The notes: a model not told the origin generated them from the letters alone. Numbered from the stretch's first letter, positions 47,030 through 56,220 are shown. The stretch: DNA of 64,000 bases from Burkholderia sp. Ax-1724 (GCF_011752995.1 NZ_VWWL01000002.1:186001-250000); one strand, 5' to 3'. Numbers and translations: made by a program.

Positions 47030-48355
47030 ATGACAGCCAGCCCCGCAATCGACGAACACGCACTCGTACGCAAGATCACGTGGCGCATCATCCCGTTCGT
47101 TTTCATCCTCTACATCATTTCCTACATCGACCGCGCGAACATCGGCTACGCGGCATTGCAGATGAATCACGAGCTGGCGCTGACGGGCGAGGCATTCGGC
47201 TTCGCCTCGGGCATCTTCTTCATCGGCTACTTCCTGTTCGAAGTGCCGAGCAACGTCATGCTCAACCGGTTCGGCGCGCGTGTCTGGATTGCCCGCATCC
47301 TCGTGACCTGGGGCATGGTGTCCGTGGGTTCCGCGTTCGTGCAGAACGCCACGCAGCTTTATGTGCTGCGCTTTCTGCTCGGCGTGGCCGAGGCGGGATT
47401 TTTCCCCGGCATCATCGTCTATCTCACGTACTGGTTCCGGGCCAGGGAGCTCGCGACGACGGTCGCGCTCTTCACGGCCGCCATTCCGGTCTCGTACATC
47501 ATCGGCGCACCGCTCAGCACATGGGTGATGGACCACGCGCAGTGGCTGAACTGGAGCGGCTGGCGCTGGATGCTCGTGCTCGAAGGCGCGCCCGCGCTGA
47601 TCGGCGGCGTTCTGTGCTTCTTCTATCTGACCGACCGGCCCGCCGACGCGAAGTGGCTCAAGCCTCACGAGCGCGAATGGCTGCAGGGCGAACTCGCCAA
47701 CGATCGAAAGGCCCGCCCTCACGCAAAACATTTCGGCTCGCTCAAGGCGATGACCAATCCGAAGGTGCTTTACCTGTCGTTCATCTACTTCGTCTATCAA
47801 TGCGGCAGCCTCGGCGTCGGCTACTGGATGCCCCAGATCATCAAGGGATTCTCCAGAACGCTGAGCCACACGCAGATCGGCCTCATCGCCATGATTCCGT
47901 ACCTTGCCGCGACGATCGCCATGGTGCTGTGGTCCAGAAGCTCGGATCGCCGCAACGAACGACGCCTGCATTCGGCGATCCCGCTCGGCGTTGCGGCGCT
48001 CGCCCTGCTGGGTGCGGGCCTCGCGACGAATCCCTATGTATCGATCGTGATGATCAGCCTGAGTCTCGCCGGACTCTACGCGTTCAAATCGCCGTTCTGG
48101 GCCCTGCCCACACTGTTCCTCAGCCGGTCTACGGCCGCGGTCTCCATTGCCGTCATCAATTCGGTGGGCAATCTGGGCGGCTTCGTTGGCCCCTTCGCCA
48201 TTGGATTCATCAAGGGCACAGGAAAGAGTGCAACGCCGGGCCTGCTGTTTCTCTCGGCGCTGCTGGTCGCGTCGTTCCTGATGGCGTATTTCATTCGCAT
48301 CGACGAACCCGGCACAGACGACGCGACCGGCGCGGTCCCGAATCACAGCCATTGA
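47030..48355 (+). CDS. MFS transporter, anion:cation symporter (ACS) type
   Basis: Protein of 441 residues, 12 membrane segments, opening ITWRIIPFVFILYIISYIDR-ANIGYAALQM (typical ACS/phthalate/glucarate permease), LFEVPSNVMLNRFGARVWIAR between TM2 and TM3, and FFPGIIVYLTYWF. It follows the lactonase by 56 bp. Likely imports an organic anion for the aconitase/lactonase pathway. A related carrier is encoded at 59093. Confidence 0.92.
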   Translation: MTASPAIDEHALVRKITWRIIPFVFILYIISYIDRANIGYAALQMNHELALTGEAFGFASGIFFIGYFLFEVPSNVMLNRFGARVWIARILVTWGMVSVGSAFVQNATQLYVLRFLLGVAEAGFFPGIIVYLTYWFRARELATTVALFTAAIPVSYIIGAPLSTWVMDHAQWLNWSGWRWMLVLEGAPALIGGVLCFFYLTDRPADAKWLKPHEREWLQGELANDRKARPHAKHFGSLKAMTNPKVLYLSFIYFVYQCGSLGVGYWMPQIIKGFSRTLSHTQIGLIAMIPYLAATIAMVLWSRSSDRRNERRLHSAIPLGVAALALLGAGLATNPYVSIVMISLSLAGLYAFKSPFWALPTLFLSRSTAAVSIAVINSVGNLGGFVGPFAIGFIKGTGKSATPGLLFLSALLVASFLMAYFIRIDEPGTDDATGAVPNHSH

Positions 48356-48427
48356 GTTTCCCTCGGCTAACCAGCGCGTCTGGTTCCCGGCTATTTTTGA
48401 CCCGAAGACCCTTGCGAGAAATAAATC

Positions 48428-49444
48428 ATGAATAACGCACCGAAAGCACGTCTTTTCTGCACCGCCGTCGCATTTGCGAGCCTCGTCGCCATATCGCCCG
48501 CACGGGCCGACGATAGCCCGACCATCTCGATCATGGTCGGCGGCATCTCGAAGTTCATCTACCTGCCCGCGAAGCTCGCCGATCAGCTCGGCTACTTCAA
48601 GGACGAGAAACTGAACGTCGAACTGCTGTCGCAACCGGCCGGCGTCGATGCCGAAAACGAACTGCTGTCAGGCTCCGTTCAGGCCGTCGCCAGCGCCTAC
48701 GACCATACGATCGACCTGCAGAGCAAGGGCAAGGAAGTGCGATCCATCGCAACGTTCCTTCAGGTGCCGGGAGAAGTCGAAGTCGTATCGAAGGCGTCGC
48801 CGATGAAAAGCATGGCCGACGCGAAAGGCAAGACCCTGGGTGTGACGGGCCTGGGCTCGTCGACCGACTTTCTTACGCAGTACATGGCGCTCAAATACCG
48901 CATTACGTCGAAGGAGTATTCGACGCTGCCGGTTGGCGCGGACAATTCGTTCATCGCCGCCATTCAACAGCGGCGTATCGATGCGGGCATGACGACCGAG
49001 CCGACCGTGTCGAGACTGCTTCAGAAGGGCGATGCGTCGGTCATGGTCGACATGCGAACCGTCGAGGGAACGCAGAAGGCGCTCGGCGGCATCTACCCCT
49101 TTACGGGGCTATACGTTAACGCCGACTGGCTGGCATCGCACAAGCAGCAGGCGGCGGGTCTCGCGCGCGCGATCGCCCGAACCATGGTCTATATCCATAC
49201 GCACTCGCCCGAAGAAATCGCCGACAAAATGCCGAAGGATTACTACGGCGGCGATAAGGCGCTCTACGTGCAGGCCCTGAAGTCGACCATGGCGATGTAC
49301 ACGCCCGATGGAAAGATGCCTGCGGGCGGGCCGGAAAATGTTCTCAAGATTCTGTCGACGATCAATCCGGCGATCAAAGGCAAGCATATCGATCTCAACC
49401 GGACTTATACGAACGAGTTTGTCTCGGCGGCGAAGGGATCGTGA
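48428..49444 (+). CDS. ABC transporter substrate-binding protein, SsuA/NMT1 type
   Basis: Protein of 338 residues with signal peptide (RLFCTAVAFASLVAISPARA), then ISIMVGGISKFIYLPAKLAD and QLGYFKDEKLNVELLSQPAG, the SsuA/THI5-like opening; VTGLGSSTDFLTQYMALKY follows. No ATPase or permease follows, so it may work with a remote set. Last intact gene before the degraded island. Confidence 0.9.
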   Translation: MNNAPKARLFCTAVAFASLVAISPARADDSPTISIMVGGISKFIYLPAKLADQLGYFKDEKLNVELLSQPAGVDAENELLSGSVQAVASAYDHTIDLQSKGKEVRSIATFLQVPGEVEVVSKASPMKSMADAKGKTLGVTGLGSSTDFLTQYMALKYRITSKEYSTLPVGADNSFIAAIQQRRIDAGMTTEPTVSRLLQKGDASVMVDMRTVEGTQKALGGIYPFTGLYVNADWLASHKQQAAGLARAIARTMVYIHTHSPEEIADKMPKDYYGGDKALYVQALKSTMAMYTPDGKMPAGGPENVLKILSTINPAIKGKHIDLNRTYTNEFVSAAKGS

Positions 49445-49489
49445 TTGGTCTTTCTCCCGGCGACGGTTGGATGCCGTGCCGGGAGTATT

Positions 49490-49811
49490 TTCGTGGGGGT
49501 ATGGATAAACTCAGCTTCCTTAGCTGACGCATTTGATACCCAGCCCGCCCTCGAACTGAAGTCCAAGGCAACGTTTTCTACGATTCGTTGCAAGATCACG
49601 CGGCCGATTCATAGAAACCGACCGATCGGCATAACCTGTGCTGCGTGGACCAGTCACGTTGATGGCGAGGGCTACCATTGCAGGACTGCTATGCCTTGAG
49701 CCAGTCTATCAGGACCGAAATCATCGAAGTATCTTTCACGCCTTCGCAATAGATTTGCCCGTGCGGAGACTCTGAAGCCGGTTGATTGGTGCATTCTGTC
49801 ACTTTGTATTG
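49490..49811 (-). pseudogene. Degraded IclR-family effector-domain remnant
   Basis: On the minus strand, joined over several frames, the translation reads GQIYCEGVKDTSMISVLIDW, then SSPAMVALAINVTGPRST and ILQRIVENVALDFS. This resembles the last 100 residues of IclR ligand domains (conserved ALSVSGP-like strand and final helix). Internal stops and frame changes exclude a functional gene, and no HTH part is seen nearby. The surrounding 49445-50027 holds no other gene. Tentative. Confidence 0.35.
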
Positions 49812-50027
49812 TCAACTTGATGGACAATGAGAATACAAATAGAACACGCGCTCATTGCAGACGGTGGCCGGCATGAAATACAGCGAGGTAATCGTGCTTG
49901 GCGGGCTGCTGCAGGATCAGGCCTCGCAAACCAAAAGCCATGAATGATTCCTGCCGTTACTTCTCGATGGTCGCACGACATACAAAGGGCATACAGAGGT
50001 CGTGCTTGTCCTGCAGGTGCAAAAGCT

Positions 50028-50216
50028 CTAGTGACCGGCGAGCGTGAATGCGTAGTAGAGCCCGACGAAGGCGGCGATCCAGATAAGCGCGATGACGAAC
50101 AGCGGCGTGCGTCGGCGCTTCTCGGTCTGATCGATGACGCTCTGTAGCAGGTTGGGTTTGCGAGCGGTCTTTTGCTTGTACTCGTTGCGATATCAGTCAC
50201 GATCTTCGAATGCCAT
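50028..50216 (-). pseudogene. Small single-span membrane protein gene interrupted by TGA
   Basis: A reading frame starting MAFEDRD after a GGGGAAAG ribosome-binding sequence hits TGA as codon 8 (50193-50195), then continues YRNEYKQKTARKPNLLQSVI, QTEKRRRTPLFVIAL and IWIAAFVGLYYAFTLAGH before TAG. The 62-residue product would have a charged N-terminus and one membrane helix. One base change (TGG Trp to TGA) explains the break. Translation could restart downstream, but no good start is visible. Confidence 0.6.
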
Positions 50217-50438
50217 GTCTTTCCCCGGGTTGGCGAAGCGGCGATTCTATCAACGTGATATTGCGCGGGCGGGCGTCTAGCGTCAGGAGCGTCCGGGCGT
50301 CAATCGGAGCTAGTGGTACGGTTGTTGGGGCGGTACTGCTTGTGGCGGTTATCGCGCGGCTCGGCGTTGCGAGATCAGCAAGGCTTGGGGGGCGGACCGC
50401 TGTTCGGGGACGCCGTGGGTGTTTGCATCTAACAGGCG

Positions 50439-51253
50439 TTAACAAAATGAGTTCTTCAGTTTTCGCCAACAGATGATGCAGCAGGCGATTTTCATGAAGG
50501 CTTCGTGGATAAACGCAAGGCGTTCGAAGCGGATGCGCAGTCGTCGAAAGTTGTGAAGCCATGAGATGGTGCGCTCGACAACCCAGCGGGTTTTGCCCAG
50601 TCCGCTGCCGTGCGGCTCGCCGCGTCGGGCGATTTCAGTGGCGATGCCGACTGCGTGTAGCGGACGGCGGTATTTGTCGTGATCGTAGCCCCGCTCGCCC
50701 TGAACGATGCGGGGCTTCGAAAGTGGCCGACCTCGCTTGCCGGCAATGGGCGGGATGGCGTCAACCAGCGCGTGAAGCTGGGTGACATCGTGGCGGTTGG
50801 CGCCGGTGAGAATTACCGCGAGCGGGATGCCCTGCGCCTCGGTAATGAGGTGGTGCTTTGAACCTGGTCGCGCGCGGTCGGTGGGATTCGGTCCCGTTTT
50901 TGACCTGCACCCACCGCGCGGATCGAAGAGGAGTCGACAACGACACGCGACCAGTCAATCCGGTCGGCTTCGCGTAGCTTTGCGAGCAGGACCTCGTGCA
51001 GTCGGTCCCAGACACCGGCGGCCTGCCAGTCACGCAGACGGCGCCAGCAACTCATGCCGCTGCCGCAGCCCATCTCGCGTGGCAGCAGGTCCCAGCGCAG
51101 GCCCGTCTGCAGGATGAACAGGATGCCTGTAAGCAGCGCACGATCATCGAGTGGCTTGCGCCCTGGATAACGGCTTCGCCTCGGTTTTGGTGGGGGCAGC
51201 AATGGTTCGATGAGTGCCCAAAGTTCGTCGTCGAGTATGGGTTTAGCCATCAC
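50439..51253 (-). CDS. IS5-family transposase in two frames (likely -1 frameshift)
   Basis: The first frame from 51253 gives MMAKPILDDELWALIEPLLP, DDRALLTGILFILQTGLRWD and WSRVVVDSSSIRAVGAGQK (first catalytic Asp). At five A residues (complement of 50897-50901) a -1 shift leads into TGPNPTDRARPGSKHHLITE, then GANRHDVTQLHALVD and GKTRWVVERTISWLHNFRRL (catalytic Glu), ending KNSFC at 50439. The second catalytic Asp position reads GERGYDHDKY, with Glu where most relatives have Asp. Both frames are otherwise open, so the transposase may be made by programmed slippage, but the Asp-to-Glu change could impair it. Confidence 0.85.
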
Positions 51254-51324
51254 CTTTTCGTCGTCGAAACAAGGAAAAGGTTAACAGGAATCATCGAGAG
51301 TAAACAGCCCCTTTGTTCATTTTG
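50443..51324 (-). mobile_element. IS5-family insertion sequence, 882 bp
   Basis: Ends carry inverted CAAAATGA (50443-50450) and TCATTTTG (51317-51324), each flanked by TTAA (50439-50442, 51325-51328), consistent with target duplication at a TTAA or TTA/TAA site. It encodes one two-frame transposase on the minus strand. It separates the small membrane pseudogene from a truncated recombinase. Confidence 0.75.
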
Positions 51325-51632
51325 TTAAGGGTTCTAAGACCGGTGTGCGCATCACTACGCTGCAAAAGGGATTTGAGGCTGCCTGTAGACGCTGCGGGAT
51401 TGACGACTTCCGCATTCACGATCTGCGGCACACCTTCGCCTCTTGGTTTGTGATGGATGGCGTCTCGCTATATATAGCTCGAGATTTGCCCGGTCATTCA
51501 TCCGTAACAGTGACGGAGCGATATGCACATCTTTCACCGGATCAGGGACGTGTGCTGTCCAGCGGTTGGTTGCCCCATGAGGGCATCGCGTCGGGGCATG
51601 GAAAACATGCCGCATGCCCGAACAGCCGATGA
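51325..51632 (+). pseudogene. Tyrosine recombinase/phage integrase, C-terminal fragment
   Basis: Directly after the IS end the frame reads KGSKTGVRITTLQKGFEAAC, then DDFRIHDLRHTFASWFVMDG (HxxR box), LPGHSSVTVTERYAHLSPDQ (GHS and nucleophile Tyr). The N-terminal core-binding part is missing; left of the IS I find no convincing remainder. The wording DLPGHSS instead of the usual LLGHSS suggests drift. It marks a former integrative element. Confidence 0.8.
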
Positions 51633-51835
51633 CTGCGAGGCGTTGCCGCCTTGGCGACCTTGACAGCTCGAATTTCGCCTCAGTTGCTTCACTTAACACA
51701 ACATTACTTCGCGAATGTGTGCTTGCATCGCGTCTCTATCGGTTAAAAAGGTCGTTCAGCAGGATGCGAACGCTAATCGCTCTACGGATTAAGCCGCGCA
51801 TTCGTAGTCATCTTTATCTTTTACGGAGTTACGCG

Positions 51836-52501
51836 ATGAAAGTGCAAAGCACCACTATTCCTTCAATCTCAATCGAGTCTAACTCGAAAACGGCAATTAA
51901 GGATGCGGAAAATGCGCTTACTACAATTAAGAGAGGAACAAATGGCCGTGCGTTGCTAGATCATCTGGAAAGCTTTAGTCAAAAGGGAAATAGAGTCAAG
52001 ATTTTTGTGGCTCCGCGCGGAGGAAACATGCGTAACGAAACGCGGGCCGTCGATGACATTGATTCTCCCGGGTCTGATAACAAGAACGCCATAAGGAATG
52101 CGTCCAAGTCGATTCTAGGATTTAGCGGGAAAGGGGCAAGTGCAATCGTAGAATGGAATCCGAGTAAAAGCCTGGTCCTTAGCCCATCCGGCGTGCCGAT
52201 TGGACGCGAAGATAACATCGATAAGGCTTATCTGTCGCTTGGACATGAACTCGTGCACGCCTATTATATCGGCAACGGTAAATATAAAGGTGGCGGAGGG
52301 CACGAGGGTTTTCAGCCCGGCACTCGTTCTGCGGAAGAGGAACTGCGAGCAGTTGGGTTGGGTAAATGGGCCGGCGAGCCGATCAGTGAAAATGGCATTC
52401 GCGCAGACCACAAGGAAACTATGAGAACAGCGTATCCGCTTAGTCAAGACGAGAACGAGCGACTAAACGACTTTGATCCGACTGCGCGGTACAACGGATA
52501 A
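51836..52501 (+). CDS. Putative type III effector: zinc metalloprotease of peptidase family M91 (NleD/HopH1/XopG-like)
   Basis: Protein of 221 residues; ATG 51836 is chosen because GGAG lies 8 bases upstream. The gene is clearly lower in G+C than its neighbours. The zinc motif HELVH is at residues 137-141 (LSLGHELVHAYY). Downstream follow the M91-type blocks RSAEEELRAVG (165-174), ISENGIRADH (183-192) and MRTAYP. The Ser/Thr-rich, uncharged N-terminus (MKVQSTTIPSISIESNS) suits a type III secretion signal. Size agrees with NleD (about 230) and HopH1 (about 218). Known members enter host cells; NleD cleaves JNK and p38 MAP kinases. Flanked by recombinase and pilus remnants, it looks horizontally acquired. 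No perfect hrp/PIP box is seen upstream. Family placement is from motif pattern, not a search. Confidence 0.75.
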   Translation: MKVQSTTIPSISIESNSKTAIKDAENALTTIKRGTNGRALLDHLESFSQKGNRVKIFVAPRGGNMRNETRAVDDIDSPGSDNKNAIRNASKSILGFSGKGASAIVEWNPSKSLVLSPSGVPIGREDNIDKAYLSLGHELVHAYYIGNGKYKGGGGHEGFQPGTRSAEEELRAVGLGKWAGEPISENGIRADHKETMRTAYPLSQDENERLNDFDPTARYNG

Positions 52502-52540
52502 GCGGCCTGTTCCCGCAATAGCCTCTTGATACGCAAGCCC

Positions 52541-52573
52541 CCGACGACATCGGCAACCAGTCGTCGGCTTTTT
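52541..52573 (+). terminator. Rho-independent terminator after the M91 protease gene
   Basis: Stem CCGACGAC / GTCGTCGG (52541-52548, 52560-52567) followed by CTTTTT, 40 bp after the stop. The gene thus has its own transcription unit, supporting that it is a functional cargo gene. Confidence 0.8.
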
Positions 52574-52694
52574 GTCTTGAAGTAATGTGCGCTGCCAGAA
52601 TATGCGCCCGGCGGAGACCGACAGGAGCTCTTCGCTGCAACTTATCGGACAGCCACGTTAGCTGTCGCGAGAACACACGGGGGGAACGTCCTAT

Positions 52695-53164
52695 ATGTGG
52701 GTAATCTGGGCATTGATTGCCGGTACTGCGCTCGCTTCTTTTTATGCGCTATTGCCGGATGCTCATTTAGGTGCCCCATCTCCCGATATGCCCACTGTGC
52801 TGGCTGGTGACATAGCGACTCACCGCAGCGAGCTCGAAGATTATGTGGTCGAGAGTAAACCGCCTGCAGGCGTGGTGCCGCAGGGCGTATTCGTCCACGC
52901 GGGCAACTGGAATTACACGTCGCTGCGTTGGCAAAACTACGTCAATAACGGAATCGTTGTCGTCTATCCATCGACCGGCATCGCGCGTTACCGACAGGAT
53001 TTCTCGGCGCAATGCTCAGGCAGGCTCACTACTCGGTCGAAGCTGGCGCCTCACAAAACGGACAGATCGTCAATCCTCTGAATACCGGTGGTAACGTCTC
53101 ACTGCCAGCCGGCATGCCCTCTCTTCCCGACGGAACTCCAGTATGGCTCGCGCAAGTCTACTGA
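52695..53164 (+). pseudogene. pilM: pilM, type IVb pilus biogenesis protein, frameshifted
   Basis: The start MWVIWALIAGTALASFYALL is a membrane-anchor typical of IncI/R64-type PilM. The body VPQGVFVHAGNWNYTSLRWQ fits, but the frame breaks near 53010. Continuing in another frame, MLRQAHYSVEAGASQNGQIV, LNTGGNVSLPAGMPSLPDG and VWLAQVY complete the protein to TGA at 53162-53164. One missing base in CGCAATGCTC explains it. Its end overlaps the pilV start, as in R64 pil operons where pil genes are tightly packed. Confidence 0.65.
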
Positions 53165-54708
53165 CGCGCCACGCAGCCGCGCGGCATTCTCGTCGGCACC
53201 GCGGCGTGACGCTGATCGAAACGCTCGGCGCACTGCTGATCGTTGCGCTGGTGATCGCTGGCGTCTCGACGATGATCAATAGGTCGTTGAAGGACAGTCG
53301 CGATCAGCAGGCCGCCGAGTATCAACGGCAGCTGGCGAATGCAGTGAATCAGTCAATCAATTTGAACTACGCGTCGCTTGTCTCGTCGATTCCGGTAGGA
53401 GCCACGAGTACCCCCTACTCCATTACCGATATGATGGAGAACAAGCTGGTTCCAGCCAGCTACGCGAACGCTCGCGACGCATTCGGTAAATCGTTTTGCC
53501 GGCTAGTTCAACTAGCCGGCCGCTGGGCAGATCGACGCACTTTTGATCAGCGCCGGAAGCACTGAAATTCCAGCCGTTGATCTCGATTATATCGCAGCGA
53601 ACTCAGGCGTTGGTGGGGGAAAATCGGGACTGCCACACCGGTTACCGCTGTATGTGCGTATCGCGGCTGGAGCACGCCGCTGTCGAGCTGGAATACGGCG
53701 AACTGCACGGGTATGCCGGGTCACCTGGCTAATCAGCGATTCATGAGCGGGCCGAGTGGTCAGCCGGCCGATGATTTTCTGTATCGCAACGTGGTGCCGG
53801 CGCGGCCCGATCCGAATGCCATGAATGTGCCGATTGGGTTAGCTATTACTGTCGACGGTACCTCCCGCACAGGTCTCACTGACAGATCGGTCGCATTCGC
53901 GGTTGGCTCTACCGGTCATCTGCTGGTATGTCTCAGTGGAAACTGGAGTCAGGGATCGTGGGGCAGGTCCCAACAGGACCTTGCCGCCCTGTCTGTGTTA
54001 CCCGCGAACGAGCTGGCGGTAGGCCAGACCCGTGTCGCATGCGACACCCAGTTGCCTTACACTTGGGACGGAACGAAGTGGGTCGCGTCTGCGATCGATA
54101 ACAACGGCGTGCTGAATCTACGGACGACGGTCACTGCCGCCCCCCTGCGGCCTCGATACGACCGGAGCTGCGTAGCCGAATGCGGTGCAACTCGGCGTCA
54201 CTACGACAGGCGAGATGCTGTCGTGTCAGAACGGTGTCTGGACGAGTTCGGCGTCCATCGTGCTCAACGGCTCGGATGTCGGCTGCATGTATATCATCGG
54301 CCCTGCTTCGACGCCGTACGATTACCGCAACTGCAGCGCGCCCGTCGGCACGAACTCGTGAGATACGACGTCCCAAACAACGAACAACGTTGTCTACCGA
54401 ACAGTGACCTTCACGCGCAACGCACTGGTCAGTGTGACGAGCTACGCGCATATGAACTATGCGCAATGCAACACGACCCGATGGACAGGACAGCTAGCGC
54501 AGTTTCTGGCGGTGTAAGCATGTCGCTGAATCAGCCTATGCGGCCGGGCACCTATCTGGTCAGGATCATGACGAACTGGGGGATATTCTCCGGCCCGGGC
54601 ATGAGCCAAGGAGCGACATGGACTTCCAACTATTGCCCCACAGGCCCGCCCAACATCGTTATCAACACCCCGCTGATGATGGGATGGAATGTGAGCACGT
54701 TGTATTGA
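53143..54708 (+). pseudogene. pilV: pilV, type IVb minor pilin/adhesin, multiply frameshifted
   Basis: The N-terminus has a class III prepilin cleavage site and methylated-helix region: RHRGVTLIETLGALLIVAL, with Glu at +5. Fragments in alternating frames give one long protein: AGQIDALLISAGSTEIPAVD; GTATPVTAVCAYRGWSTPLS; FMSGPSGQPADDFLYRNVVP; GHLLVCLSGNWSQGSWGR; MLSCQNGVWTSSASIVLNG; and a C-terminal GTYLVRIMTNWGIFSG. Frame breaks lie near 53510, 53617 and 54140, with stops TAG near 54170 and TGA near 54358. The Cys/Trp repeats (CLSGNW, CQNGVW) are typical of PilV shaft/tip domains. No shufflon recombinase or sfx sites were found. Functionless. Confidence 0.75.
53498..53520. repeat. Perfect 23-bp palindrome inside pilV at a frameshift
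   Basis: GCCGGCTAGTT, central C, AACTAGCCGGC: 11-bp perfect arms. It coincides with the first frame break of pilV and contains CTAG twice, so it may be the footprint of an insertion or excision event. Confidence 0.6.
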
Positions 54709-55330
54709 GATGTGGCTAGGGGCATGTCGGTATGCAGCGCTACGTCAAGTGTCACGGATATATGGACTACGCGCCGGTGTAGTGGTTAACCAATCCCGGG
54801 CACTACACTAAATTGTGCGGCCCATGGACATCGTTTCACTTTCTTGAGGGCCATTTCCTTGACGTGCCTCGACCGGCGGATCCAGTTTGCCGTTGAGATG
54901 TGGAGAACGGGGTGGAATTGGTCTGAATTTGATGTGTTCGGTCATTGTGATTTAACACCGAGTGAATTCGCCTGGCAGCACGGCCGAAGGCTCATAAAAA
55001 GCCGAACACTGACGCTGCACTCTGTCCAGAAAAGCGGAGCTGTTCAAGGAATCGGCCATACCAATTATCCTGCTGTCCGAATTTGCACAGCCACCTCTAT
55101 TGGGCCAGCCCCGATCTGATCGAGCGATGAGTGCGGCAGCTACGGGCGCAACATGCCCCATCAAACCAATCAGATATTGGCCCATGAAATCTATGCCAAG
55201 ATCACGCATCATTACAGCCTCCTCCGCCTGACTGTGTTGACTGTGTATCTGCCAAGTGCCGGCAAGTGCCGTGGCAATCTGTTTCGGTTCACGCAATGGT
55301 GAGGGCTCGGTTCGTCAAAGAGGTATGAAG
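54709..55330. other. Gene-free stretch between pilV and ohr
   Basis: About 620 bp without a gene I can support. Short open frames on both strands (for example 54844-55119 plus and 54952-55296 minus) lack recognisable motifs and convincing start signals. It probably contains more decayed island DNA and the ohr promoter. Confidence 0.5.
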
Positions 55331-55819
55331 ATGGAAAAAATGCCGCCGGTTTCGCTCCTGGACAAATACGTGGGCGAGGAACTCCTGCCGCTCTACACCA
55401 CGACGGTGGTCGTGACTGGAGGCGTCTCCGGTCATGGCCGTGCCTCAGGTCAAGCCACAGCCGAGGACGGGGGGCTCGATGTACCGCTGCGGATGCCGCC
55501 AGCTTTGGGCGGCAATGGCGGCGGCACCAATCCGGAACAGCTCTTTGCCGCCGGCTATGCCGCGTGCTTTCACGGGGCGCTGAAGCTGATTGCCGTGAAA
55601 AAGGGCCTGAAACTGCCCGCGGACGTCGCCGTGCGGTGTTCTGTGACGATTGCGCGTGACCCCGAAGACGGGGAGTTCTGCCTGACCAGTGACCTGCGGG
55701 TGGCGCTGCCCGGCGTGCCTGAGGCGCAAGCCCTCGAACTTGTCAATGACACCATGATGACGTGTCCGTATTCGAAGCTGGCCAAACAGGGCATGGCTTC
55801 GACCGTTCAAATTTGCTGA
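55331..55819 (+). CDS. OsmC/Ohr-family organic hydroperoxide resistance protein
   Basis: Protein of 162 residues from ATG 55331 (GAGG 7 bases upstream). Conserved blocks: GTNPEQLFAAGYAACFHGAL with the first active-site Cys, and MMTCPYSKL with the second. GGLDVPLRMPPALGGNGGG corresponds to the Ohr N-terminal segment. About 20 residues longer at the N-terminus than typical Ohr. Reduces organic or fatty-acid hydroperoxides in the cytosol using lipoylated partners. No ohrR (MarR) gene is adjacent. Intact within the degraded island. Confidence 0.87.
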   Translation: MEKMPPVSLLDKYVGEELLPLYTTTVVVTGGVSGHGRASGQATAEDGGLDVPLRMPPALGGNGGGTNPEQLFAAGYAACFHGALKLIAVKKGLKLPADVAVRCSVTIARDPEDGEFCLTSDLRVALPGVPEAQALELVNDTMMTCPYSKLAKQGMASTVQIC

Positions 55820-56220
55820 GTACTGCGTCATGACGCCGAGTCTGATGAGTCGTCGTTTGGACCCCGCTATTTTTCGATTGCTTCAGAACGGTTATCAACA
55901 CCTGGTCGGCCAGTTCCGGTCTCCGCCTGCGCAGATCAGCCGCACCGCGATGCAGTGGGTTTATTTTCATACACCGTTTGGACTGCTGGTTCGCTGCGCA
56001 CAAGGCGGCCATGTCGTCCGTGGGTGCATAACCACCAGTCGCACAAGCCCTCGCACCATCTCGCATGGATTGAGCACGCAGTCAGTGAACCGACTATGGC
56101 TTGTGGGCGTCATGGTCAGTGGGATAATCGCCGCCGCCATCATCGCTGGAATGTGCGGGGTGCGGATCTGAGGTGGGGACAGCGGGCCGAACGACCCGCC
56201 TGAGAGGCGTGACGAATCTC
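55820..56220. other. Gene-free stretch between ohr and the cupin gene
   Basis: A plus-strand frame 55830-56171 (113 codons, one hydrophobic C-terminal segment) is open but has no family resemblance, no ribosome-binding site and unusual codon use; I do not call it. No terminator with a T-run was seen. Confidence 0.45.

Noticed and set aside
49799..50200. 133-codon minus-strand frame
   Set aside because: Shadow frame overlapping the small membrane pseudogene; composition is Ser/Arg/Pro-rich without motif or ribosome-binding site.
50210..50442. N-terminal half of the recombinase left of the IS
   Set aside because: One frame ends PWVFASNRR before the IS, reminiscent of integrases, but the preceding sequence shows no integrase pattern.
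51690..51835. Possible hrp/PIP box (TTCG-N15/16-TTCG) before the M91 effector gene
   Set aside because: Only imperfect pairs were found (TTCGC followed by ATCG, and TTCGT followed by TTACG); no perfect match, so none is annotated.
53143..54708. Shufflon at the pilV 3' end
   Set aside because: No repeated sfx-like sites or rci-type recombinase gene could be found near the C-terminal segment; the recombinase fragment at 51325 is a different, truncated gene upstream.
54952..55296. 114-codon minus-strand frame between pilV and ohr
   Set aside because: No recognisable family; start and context unsupported.
55830..56171. 113-codon plus-strand frame after ohr
   Set aside because: No homology pattern, no ribosome-binding site; listed only as gene-free stretch.
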